A stretch of DNA of 36,814 nt from Ichthyophonus hoferi (Eukaryota > Opisthokonta > Ichthyosporea > Ichthyophonida > Ichthyophonidae), in contig NAOQ01000274.1 in the NCBI GenBank assembly GCA_002751075.1, forward strand, positions 8,857 to 45,670, read 5' to 3'. Within the stretch, counting starts at the first letter, position 1; each line of letters begins with the position of its first letter. Under the pieces are notes generated by a model that saw nothing but the letters and a program-made list of their open reading frames with translations, was not told the origin of the DNA and made no database searches. This document shows positions 12,901-20,542 of the stretch, one piece after another. The position numbers and the translations under genes are program-made.

Positions 12901-15850
12901 NNNNNNNNNNNNNNNNNNNNNNNNNNNNNNNNNTAGTATTAGTAATCGTATTAGTATTAGTAATAGTATTAGTATTAGTATTAGTAATAGTATTAGTAAT
13001 AGTATTAGTATTAGTATTATTATTATCATCATTATTAGTATTAGTATTAGTATTAGTATTAGTAATAGCAATAGCAATAGCAATAACAATAGTAATAGTA
13101 GTAATAATATTATTACTCTATACTATAGTATTGCAGTCTATATAGATTCACACTCATATGCCCACCTATGCATTCTTATACATACAGGAGCTGTCGAAAT
13201 ATATCTGCCAAGAGATAGGTTCAAATGATTTACCGGACAAATTTGGAAATAATGATGATGACGATGACGATGATGAAGATTTTGAGAAGTATGAAATTAA
13301 TGTGTAATGATCATGTAGAGCCAGATTTGTATTTGTGTATATGTATTTAAGTGAACAATATGAGGTGTATATATACCCATGCCTACTTTATATATGGTTA
13401 AATAATGTAAGATGTGTACATACCTACTTTCTATATACTAGGCCGGAGGGAAGGAGTGTTGTCTAATGGATAGTGATTGGCAGGAATTTCCAAGCCTATC
13501 GCACGGGAACAGTACAAATAGACCTTACTATGGCAAAGGTGAGTGTGTTATAGTATATATATATTAGTATTAGTGTATAACAGTATGATAGTTATGTATG
13601 TTTGCATATTAACTTCTCATCATGGCTTGTTATTATTTTCAAGCAAGTTGTACTCATTTCCCTTTATTCTTCTACCTGTTTTAATTGTTGATTTTAATTG
13701 GTACTAGTTGCTTGGTCATGTTTTGTTCTTATTTCTGATAGGTGGATGGGTAATCCAATCAGACGAGAACCAATGACAAGGAGACAGAGTGGGATGCATT
13801 TGGGACAGACAAGAAGGTAAGCAGTACAGTATAATATAATATAGTATAGTATAGCATTGTGTAGTATTATATATAGTATAGTATAATATAGTATAGTATA
13901 GTAAATTTTAGCATAGTATAATATAATATAGTGTAGTGTGGTTTAATAAAGTATAATATAGTGTAGTGTAGCACAGTATAGTATAGTACAGTATAGTATC
14001 ATATAATATAGTGTCTTTAATTATTGTATAATAAAGTATCGTATATCATATAATACTATGCCATACTATACCATACTATACCATACTACACCATATTATA
14101 TCACAGCGCATCGTATCATACCCTATCATACCATACCAGGCCATACCATACCATACCTTACCCTATCATATCATATGTAGATTTGCAGCGAGTGAGTGTA
14201 CATGAAAAGTTTATTTTATCTTACCGCTGTTTACGTTGATACGACACATGCATATATATATGTACATGCACACACACATATATATCTATATGGAAGTATA
14301 CCCACGTATAATCTGGGGTGTATGGCAGTATGATACTATAGTATATCTCTAAGTGGATAGGAGGAGAGGGAGAGGCTGATTATAAGGCAGTAGTGACCGT
14401 GTCTTGTTGGTTACTGGTACAGTAATACTAATTAGTACTCGTTAGAATAACAGGGATAGTTTTTATTAAATAAAAATAGTTAGTGATAACAATTACGATA
14501 GTAATAGTAGTAATAATAATAATAATAATATAGTATTAACACTATATTTCTCTCCTGTAGAACCCTTCGGAGGATGACTGGCAGCCTTTTGAGACGAGCA
14601 ACCAAGTAGGCTTGTATATGTGTATGTATGAGAGTATAGTATGTTGGTATGTTAGTACGTTCGTATGTTAGTATGGAATAGTAGTATTTTAATATGATAA
14701 TATAGTATAGCAGTATGATGGTCTCGTATAGTAGTGTGATATGATGATAGTGTGGTGTAGTAATGGAATATTGTAATTGTATGATGGTATGATAGAAAGT
14801 GGTATGATAGTATAGTATATTAATATGATAATAAATTATGATAGTAGAATAATGATAGTATAGGATAGTAATATGTATGTATGTTAATATGTTAGTATAA
14901 TAATATGATAATATAGTATCGTGGTATGATAGTTTAGTATAGTCTGATAGTATGATAGTCTAGTGTAGTAGTATGATAATATAGTATGATAGTATAGTCT
15001 AATAATAATATGAGAGTATAGTAATGTGATATAGTAGGATAGTATAGTCTAATAATAATATGAGAGTATAGTAATGTGATATAGTAGGATAGACCAGGTA
15101 ATATAACACGACACGTGCTCTTTCACATCCACCAACATGTATCTATCTATATATATGCCTGACTCCCCTCCAGTCAACCATTAGCTACATAAACTATCTT
15201 GATATACAATAGGTCCAGTATAATATCACATGATACTATACTAACTAATAATCATTTACCAGATGAACAATAATGATGATGATTGGCCTGTTTCAACCAG
15301 TAACAGTAGCGATTGGCCAGAGGGCGATCCGTTTAATAAAGACCAATGGGATCCCTTTGATGAAAAGCGGGGTAAAAACGCCTTCCTAATATAATATAGT
15401 ATAGTATTATAAAATCATTAATATAACGATAGCATAATAAAACCTTATACCTAATATGATAATATTAAATGTTAAACCTCTATACTTTGCCCAACAATAT
15501 ACCTTTATATCCAGAATTGTATTATATGGGGGGTTAACTCTAGGAATACTATTATACTGTTGTACCTACCTACCTACCTACCTACCTACCTACCTACCTA
15601 CTCACCCACATACATACCCCCCTCCCCACCTTATTCTCCAGTAAACCCAACAGCAGCACACACAGCCAAGGTTACCACAGCAACCACCAAGAATAGCGTC
15701 TGGCCTACCACGAGCAACGAACCAGAGACCGAGCCTTGCCAATCCATGTTCCAATTATCCGGAAGCAGTGACTTTGCAGAGTCAGAATCAGATGATGAGG
15801 GTGGATCGTGGGCTAACTTCGGTGCTATGCCTGACAGCAAGCCAATATAA
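844..15850 (+). CDS. PPP6R: Serine/threonine-protein phosphatase 6 regulatory subunit (SAPS family), about 21 exons
   Basis: Regulatory scaffold of PP6 phosphatase; SAPS proteins bind the catalytic subunit and act in cell-cycle and stress signalling in the cytoplasm. Exons: 844-921, 1802-1863, 4411-4497, 4944-5030, 5814-5913, 6366-6506, 7257-7322, 8129-8241, 8674-8820, 9321-9426, 9767-9919, 10288-10401, 10899-10963, 11246-11334, 12122-12264, 13188-13301, 13442-13538, 13742-13816, 14561-14605, 15263-15371, 15642-15850. Phases agree at every junction except exon 17/18. Family landmarks: MFWK start, HPLLASF (exon 5), LFFTYKWNNFLH (exon 12, about residue 385), GYMGH (exon 14, about residue 450), then an acidic tail (DDDDDDDEDFE) and repeated DWQEF, EWDAF, DWQPF, QWDPF and SWANF motifs like the animal C-terminus. 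Predicted length is about 732 residues. Between exons 14 and 15 the protein is some 15-20 residues shorter than human, so one small exon may be missed. Exon 16 uses a weak donor (GTGTAA), chosen because it gives FEKYEIN and keeps frame. I cannot tell which vertebrate paralogue is closest. Confidence 0.93.
1390..1795. repeat. Degenerate CTATATCC/TACCATATCC pentamer-like repeat
   Basis: Intron 1 of PPP6R carries about 400 bp of irregular repeats of CTATATC, TACCATATC and TATCCTAC, with very few G on this strand. It ends directly at the exon 2 acceptor, so the C/T-rich repeat doubles as the polypyrimidine tract. The long open frames here are by-products of the repeat. Confidence 0.7.
2570..3215. 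repeat. Degenerate ATACA/ATACT repeat with an internal 70 bp tandem duplication
   Basis: Intron 2 of PPP6R holds about 640 bp built from ACAAT, ACTAT and CCATATAAT words with near-5 bp periodicity. Within it, the word TAGACTACCATATAATGCAA occurs at 2931 and again at 3001, marking a 70 bp tandem duplication with few differences. Both strands show open frames with Y/I/L-rich composition, which is an artefact of the repeat. Confidence 0.7.
3230..4410 (+). other. Rest of PPP6R intron 2, no gene seen
   Basis: AT-rich unique sequence with short poly-T (3844-3858) and poly-A/T runs. I find no exon-like stretch, RNA gene or clear repeat family. It ends at the acceptor for exon 3 (AG at 4409-4410). 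Confidence 0.4.
4590..4765. repeat. CATACTATCCTA-type repeat in PPP6R intron 3
   Basis: Ten or so copies of a 10-11 bp unit, CATACTATCCTA / CATACTATTCTA, lie in tandem with small differences. The strand is strongly pyrimidine-rich. It lies between exons 3 and 4 and has no coding value. Confidence 0.65.
5100..5560. repeat. Degenerate TATGATATAA/AAATATAACATG repeat in PPP6R intron 4
   Basis: Irregular repetition of GATATGATA, AAAATATAACATG and GGTTATAG words over about 450 bp. A longer unit of about 50-60 bp (ending GATAGGTTATAG) recurs near 5210, 5250 and 5290. Confidence 0.55.
5960..6200. repeat. TTGTATTATAT pentamer-like repeat in PPP6R intron 5
   Basis: G/T-rich degenerate repeat of TTGTA, TTATA and TGTATTG following exon 5. 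It is the mirror-strand counterpart of the ATACA repeats in intron 2. Confidence 0.55.
6530..6985. repeat. GTAGTATTATTGGTTATTGTTATT minisatellite running into an ATT array
   Basis: About 260 bp of a 40-50 bp degenerate unit (AGTGGTAGTATTATTGGTTA followed by TTGTTATTAGT) gives way at about 6810 to a long ATT/ATA trinucleotide array with TTG and ACT interruptions. It is entirely inside PPP6R intron 6. The apparent poly-leucine frame is not a gene. Confidence 0.75.
7323..8128 (+). other. PPP6R intron 7, no gene seen
   Basis: Unique AT-rich sequence with short ACAT/TATA microsatellites (7885-7985) and a CCTCCCTCC pyrimidine run (8058-8097) about 30 bp before the exon 8 acceptor. No exon-like or RNA-like segment is visible. 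Confidence 0.4.
8579..8656. repeat. TACC/CCTA tetranucleotide tract before PPP6R exon 9
   Basis: About 78 bp of nearly pure CCTA repeats end about 17 bp before the exon 9 acceptor (AG 8672-8673). Similar CCTA tracts precede exons 10 and 21 and TYW1 exon 2. Confidence 0.75.
8829..9060. repeat. ATT trinucleotide array with GTATTAGTGTTAGT segments
   Basis: Starts nine bases after the exon 9 donor. Blocks of ATT alternate with AGTATT and AGTGTT hexamers, the same hexamer family as at 12290-13060. The long leucine/valine frames on + and isoleucine frames on - are repeat artefacts. Confidence 0.75.
9060..9260. repeat. TATAGTATAA degenerate repeat in PPP6R intron 9
   Basis: Degenerate pentamers (ATAGT, ATAAT, ATACT) occupy most of this part of intron 9 between the ATT array and exon 10. 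A short ACCCCAACCCTAACCCACC run at 9124-9142 interrupts it. Confidence 0.5.
9480..9700. repeat. GCATTATAGT and ATATGATATAAT repeats in PPP6R intron 10
   Basis: Four exact tandem copies of a 10 bp unit, GCATTATAGT, lie at about 9517-9560, followed by degenerate ATATAAT pentamers up to exon 11. Confidence 0.6.
10440..10560. repeat. ATAAT/ATAGT pentamer repeat in PPP6R intron 12
   Basis: Short tract of near-perfect TATAA pentamers (10491-10516 and 10523-10545). Confidence 0.55.
11335..12121 (+). other. PPP6R intron 14
   Basis: 787 bp with slightly higher GC at 11660-11830 and CATA repeats at 12060-12100. Relative to human PPP6R some 15-20 residues are absent between exons 14 and 15, so a small exon with phase 1 at both ends could lie here. 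I did not find one that I would support. Confidence 0.35.
12280..13115. repeat. AGTATT hexanucleotide array in PPP6R intron 15, interrupted by the gap
   Basis: Near-pure AGTATT/AGTAAT hexamers on both sides of the run of N. The 95 bp before the gap (12380-12474) are identical to the 95 bp after it (12934-13028). The translated valine/leucine and serine/isoleucine frames have no coding meaning. Confidence 0.85.
12475..12933. other. Assembly gap (459 N)
   Basis: A run of N inside the hexamer array of PPP6R intron 15. Because the flanks are identical over 95 bp, the true gap length is uncertain and could be zero or negative. Confidence 0.97.
13820..14165. repeat. TATAGTATAG then ACCATACTAT repeats in PPP6R intron 18
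   Basis: Starts a few bases after the exon 18 donor. A purine-leaning TATAGTA pentamer block (about 13826-14020) switches to a pyrimidine-leaning CCATACTATA block (14050-14165), so the strand bias flips inside one intron. Confidence 0.6.
14610..15095. repeat. TATGATAGTATAGT repeat with a perfect 50 bp tandem duplication
   Basis: Degenerate TATGATAGTATAG words fill intron 19. At its end 14991-15040 and 15041-15090 are identical 50 bp copies in tandem, which implies a very recent duplication or strong homogenisation. Confidence 0.75.
15562..15605. repeat. CCTA tetranucleotide tract before PPP6R exon 21
   Basis: About eleven CCTA units, followed by a C-rich stretch running to the exon 21 acceptor at 15641. 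Confidence 0.8.
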
Positions 15851-17291
15851 TATGTATTAATATAGAGATATAGGGTAGTGTTATGATGGTGGTATAGTGA
15901 TGATATGTTAATGGGGTTATAATAGTGTTATACTAGACTAGCACAGCTAGTGACAAACAAATTCACTGGATTCTTGTCGGGTAGTCTATTGCGTTTAATT
16001 AATTAATTAATTAACTAGGTGGTTAGATATGATTTATACGAGGCTTATTAATAAGTGTATGAATAAGATTATAGGCTATAGGCTGTCTCTCTTTAAATTG
16101 ATATTACTTAGAGTATAGCGTTAATATACATGTACATTTAGAGTATATATATACGAATAGTTTTATTTCATTGGTTATATGCTTGCGTTCATATACTATT
16201 ATTCATACTATCATATATACTATCCTATTATCATACGTACTACCATACATCAACACCATTACACCTTAAAGTAATACAAGCACAGCTACTAACCTATGAT
16301 AGTACCTTTAATCCAACGATTGGAATGGCCTGGTTTTGTATATTAAACCTTCAATTACGATTGTGACTATAAAAAATATATATCTGGGCTGAGACTTGAT
16401 ATTACGTTGTATTATAGTACTATATTATTGTATTGGTTCATATTATGTTATATTATATTATATTGTATTGTATTGCATTGCATTGCATTATACTTTGCTA
16501 GATTATACGATATTATGTTGTACTATATTCTACGGTATTTTCTAGTGTTATTTGTTCTCGTTATACTATTCTGTCTTAATTTAAATTATCTCATTTCATT
16601 TTTTATTATTGGTTCTTCTATAATTCTAAGTATATAATTATAATGATATATATATATATCTTCATATCTTCATATTATATGAGGGGGTCTGAATGATATA
16701 GTGAGGTGCTCATAAGGTATAATATAATATTTTGTTAGATGCAGGGATATTGGCCATCACTCCTAAGCATGAAGGTGGAATCCCTCCTTAATTAGTAGTA
16801 GATAATTATAGTTACTATGGACTATGGACAGCTAAAGATAGACCCAACATACACGCCTTCTCTTACATCATATTCATCTCAGCTTTTTATAGAAAGCAGA
16901 TCAGAGCTAAGAGCTGCCTCTATTGGTAGCCCAACAAGAGACACTTAGCATACAATACCCCAAGCTTGCGGACAAGACATTAGCACCAGGCACAGATTGC
17001 TATAAGTGAAAAATATTATGACTCAGTATTCCATTTATAGCATATAATATACAATCATACATATATAAACTAATCTATACCATGAGTTGTAGCTATTGCT
17101 GGGATGTGCCATCTCAGGTATTTGACTGATTAAATTACTGTCTTTGGTCGTAAGAGACCAATGAAAGCCAGTAGAATGAAAGCATTCATGTATGCTGGAG
17201 ATTACTGTTGCCAATCCGAAACTGGTCCTGAGATGGCAATATGAATAGGCAGTCCGTGAATGAATATAATTTAGTATAATATAATATAACG
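15851..17291. other. Intergenic sequence between PPP6R and KGD4, with a GC-balanced island
   Basis: Mostly AT-rich, with an AATT run near 16000 and TTGTATTATAT repeats at 16400-16510. The exception is about 16735-17013, which has visibly higher GC, like the exons of the window. It contains a short open frame from ATG 16817 to stop 16948 (43 residues, beginning MDYGQLKIDP) and a second open frame, 16911-17009, that ends in a stop. Other frames and the opposite strand also stay open for about 20-30 codons, so I cannot assign a gene. A 12 bp inverted repeat, TGCCATCTCAGG / CCTGAGATGGCA, lies at about 17107 and 17229. Confidence 0.4.
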
Positions 17292-17641
17292 TGTTGAAAT
17301 AGTAAAATATAAGGTAGACATACCCTATCTTTATTTTAAGCTGTTAGCCTGACAATGATGCATGTCAGGCGGAGGTTGTATTTTAAACAAAACCAGAAGC
17401 CCCATTTCAACCACACAATGGTTAATTTATACCATTCTAAACACATGTACAGTGAGACTGTATTCAGATCAAACGGTATACAGGAATTAATTTTTATATC
17501 TATCTTTATTACGTATGTTTGATAGATAATTTCTACTATTTGATTAGTAGCAGATAATATATAAATAAAATATGTTATAATTAAAATAAAATTAATAACT
17601 TAATTAAGGAATCATTGTTAAGCCTTTTACAAGTTCCAACA
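17292..17641. mobile_element. Solo LTR-like repeat, copy 1
   Basis: About 350 bp beginning TGTTG and ending CAACA, related to copies at 28773 and 31439. Shared blocks include the hairpin at 17347-17370, AAAACCAGAAGCCCC, GTGAGACTG, TACGTA.GTTTGATAGA and an AATAAA-rich 3' part. TG...CA ends, the length and the absence of any internal coding region suggest an LTR, perhaps of Ty1/copia type. There is no clear target-site duplication, and divergence among copies suggests an old insertion. A short non-autonomous DNA element is the alternative. Confidence 0.55.
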
Positions 17642-18214
17642 TAATACTATGTAATATAATATCATATAAAGGGACTGGGGTCCATAAGAATTATACATGA
17701 ATCCATTAAGTAGAGCCTGAGCTACAGTATGATGCAGTCAAAAGTAACTAGGCACCAGTCCAATCAGTATACTGATCCCTCTTCTGCCCCCTGATATCTA
17801 GCATCATAAGATATTAGTTATTTAATACTAGTAGGTTAGGTATTAATTTTAACATTTTTTCTAAAACCTCATGCTAAGCATAATAACATTTTAGTCATAC
17901 ATACATTCTATAATAATGGTCAAGTATACTAAGGACTCATATCAGTCCCTCTCCCTCTCCATATATACTACCGCCATTAGTTATTAAAGTGTATTGCAGT
18001 ACTGAACAGAAATTAAAACCAGTATATTGTTGGGAATAATCTGGGCTGGCTAACTAGCCATTGGTTATTTTATTATGAATCTATTCCCCATTGGTTTAGG
18101 AGTGTAAAGGTAAAAGTCAATGCAAGTACAAATTTATTTGCAATTAGGATATGCAAGGTTTTATAATCCTTGTAAACTAAAGAGAGTACACGATTCGCCA
18201 TAGACCTCTACCCA
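17642..18214. other. Sequence 3' of KGD4, no gene seen
   Basis: Likely KGD4 3' UTR and flank on the - strand. On that strand AATAAA motifs read at about 18133-18138 and near 18066-18071, some 80 to 150 bp beyond the stop codon, and could serve as polyadenylation signals. Nothing else is recognisable. Confidence 0.4.
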
Positions 18215-20138
18215 TCAGTATGGCATGGCCCCCCCAAGCTGTGATAGGAAAGAAAGGAATATAACAGTTTTAGTTTAAATAAGGGTAAGATACATTGTTA
18301 CAAGTATACTGATAACAATATAATGCATAAAAGACTTGTAGCTATACTAGAGTAATTAATAACGTAGTGGAAGAGAGACAGAGTGACTGGAAAGATAGAT
18401 AGTCCAGTATATTTGTCAATGCAATGTAATGCATAGACCTGTCCTTTAGTGATGACCTTTATCATATATGCACACAGTTTTAAAATCCACCAATGACTTT
18501 CATTAACTAAACATATGGCAGGAAGAAAAGTCAATAGAAAATAAGTAAATGTGGATTATGATTGGCACTGCTGGTCAAGTACAATAATAAAGTGAAATTC
18601 TTTAGGGTTCCTTGATTAATTTATACCATTAATGATGTAAACTGACACATTAATTTGTATGTGTACCTTATAATTACCATTTGCCCTATACAAGTAATCA
18701 GCAAATGCAGTGATGTTTTGTAGGAAGATTGAGTGCAAGGAGGTCTCACATGTAAAAAATACCTAGGTAAGTATAATATATTATAATAAACACAGGACTA
18801 TGATGGATAGGGGTGGTTTGCCTCTACCTTAACACTTCATCCATATTTATGATTGAATATATTTGTGCTAGTGTGTATATATTGGAACAAAAAAAGTAAA
18901 CATATGGGATTGGCCTGAGTTGGAGCATGACACAGACCCAATGATCATTAAGGTCGACAACACTTTACTTACCATATTATCCAATCAAGTCCTTCTTAGT
19001 TTATTAACCAATTAATCTATTCAATTGAAAAGTCACAATAGCAATACCATACCACCCCAAAGAAAAGCAAAATAAAATACACACCTCAACAATTTCCATT
19101 TCACGTTGTGTCATCGTTTTTCTGGCATACTTAGCAGGTAGGTTAGTGAAATCAGTAGCAGTGGATTGCACAGTGGCAGTTGAACGGATGGGTGCATTAA
19201 AGTAATCAAGACATAGCTTGACCAGAGCTGGGAGAGAGGAGAGATGAGAGAGAGAATAGGGAGAGATAAGAGAGATAGGAGGAGAAACAAAGGTATCATT
19301 GCAAAGTATGTAGTTTAGTTTTGGTGGATATAACATAGTATAGTAAATACATATTTATATACAAGTGCTACTAATACTAAGTAATAATGACAATCTCTAT
19401 GCTAATTGAATATTAAATGTCGATTAAAATGCTAATCAGCTTTGCAATTTTACCCTGTTGTATACAATACAGGATAATTGCCTAGATCAACTGTATCCGG
19501 ATATATATAAAATCATGACACACTAATATATTAAGAGTTATAGTCTCAAATATATTATTCAAAACCATCCAACTAATATAGTTATTACGTACGTATGCTG
19601 TCTTACAGTTATATATATTTCAGATAATACACCACCATAGTTGTAGAAATATTTGGCATTATATATGTCTTTGAAATTAAGAATATTAACAGAGTATAGA
19701 GAAAGATTAGATACAATTATGATTGGTATAAGATGGTACATGTTATGGGTTAGTAGAAAAGTGATAGTGTCTAAAAAAAATGTAATAGAATAAATTAATA
19801 AAAAAGAACTAAAGGGAGTTATAATAAAATGTTGCCTTTTTCTTACTACTATATATATTAAAGAAAAACGCAGGTATAAATGGGACATCAATGACTTGAT
19901 GGCAAGGTGCTCTCAATCAGAATGAAAATAAAATAAAATTAAAGTATTATATACATGTAAATCTATTGGAAAGTAAAATCCAATGAAAATTAATAATAGC
20001 AATAATAGCAATAACAATAATAAAAATCATGAACTTACCAACACCATCTGCATTTCTTCTCTTAGGGAAGGAAATCATGGGCACATGCTGGCGGATTTGA
20101 TTAAGAGACTGAAACGCAGATCCAGATATTGTCGCCAT
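18215..20138 (-). CDS. KGD4: 2-oxoglutarate dehydrogenase complex adaptor subunit KGD4 (MRPS36), 3 exons
   Basis: Small mitochondrial protein that links the E3 dihydrolipoamide dehydrogenase to the E1-E2 core of the 2-oxoglutarate dehydrogenase complex; formerly listed as ribosomal protein S36. Exons on the - strand: 20138-20039 (start, 33 codons, ends phase 1 at a GTAAGT donor), 19227-19085 (CAG acceptor, ends phase 0 at GTGTGT), 18238-18215 (CACAG acceptor, seven codons plus TGA). Product is 88 residues; human is 103. The N-terminus HVPMISFPKRR matches the human HTPLIRFPDRR motif, and the C-terminus LPAKYARKTMTQREMEIVE plus LGGAMPY matches human LPQKYRRKLVSQEEMEFIQ plus RGGPE. Phases agree throughout. 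The variable middle (STATVQSTATDF) is serine/threonine-rich, as in the family. The tiny last exon carries the conserved GG and would be missed by most gene finders. It is convergent with PPP6R. Confidence 0.88.
18239..19084 (-). other. KGD4 intron 2
   Basis: 846 bp, AT-rich, no recognisable repeat or nested gene. The short - strand open frame at 18298-18534 is not supported by composition or motifs. Confidence 0.5.
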
Positions 20139-20542
20139 AGTTATATAGTTAATCTAGTGATAAAGAGGGATGCATATATAAAGAATAGGAAGAGAAAGAA
20201 AAGTGTATGTTTCCTTTTTGTTAGTTCTCTTTATACATGCTCTATGGAGTAAAATAAATACAATATATATATATATAGTAATAATAATAAAATTGTATTG
20301 CAATATATGATGCTATGGTACACCTTATTGATTGGTAACAATAGAATGTCTCAGGGGAAGGTGAGGGGCAGGGTAGAATGGTTCCATAGTTTAAGTTAAT
20401 ATATTAGACTCTAATTTTCTTAGTTATAGGTATACACCACCTTGTCATGACTAAATGTCTAAGGACTTTAATAGAAAGAATAATACATATATGGAGTATA
20501 CAAAGTGGTAATATGTATTATAAGCATAGATAATAATCGTAA
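20139..20542. promoter_or_regulatory. Divergent promoter region of KGD4 and a possible + strand gene
   Basis: About 400 bp separate the KGD4 start codon (- strand) from the ATG of the candidate small gene (+ strand). Apart from TA repeats (20260-20276) and a more G-rich stretch at 20350-20375, no definite motif stands out. The promoter role is inferred from position only. Confidence 0.3.

Noticed and set aside
12244-13145. Valine/leucine and serine/isoleucine open frames spanning the gap
   Set aside because: They translate an AGTATT hexamer array and a run of N; only 12244-12264 is real, as the end of PPP6R exon 15.
18177-18238. Longer KGD4 tail reading LGGGHAILMGRGLWRIVYSL
   Set aside because: It came from miscounting a run of G. 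The - strand has seven G here, which gives LGGAMPY and a TGA, in line with the short family C-terminus.
19559-19891. 110-codon - strand open frame in KGD4 intron 1
   Set aside because: It lies inside the intron between two well-supported exons and has AT-driven composition without motifs.
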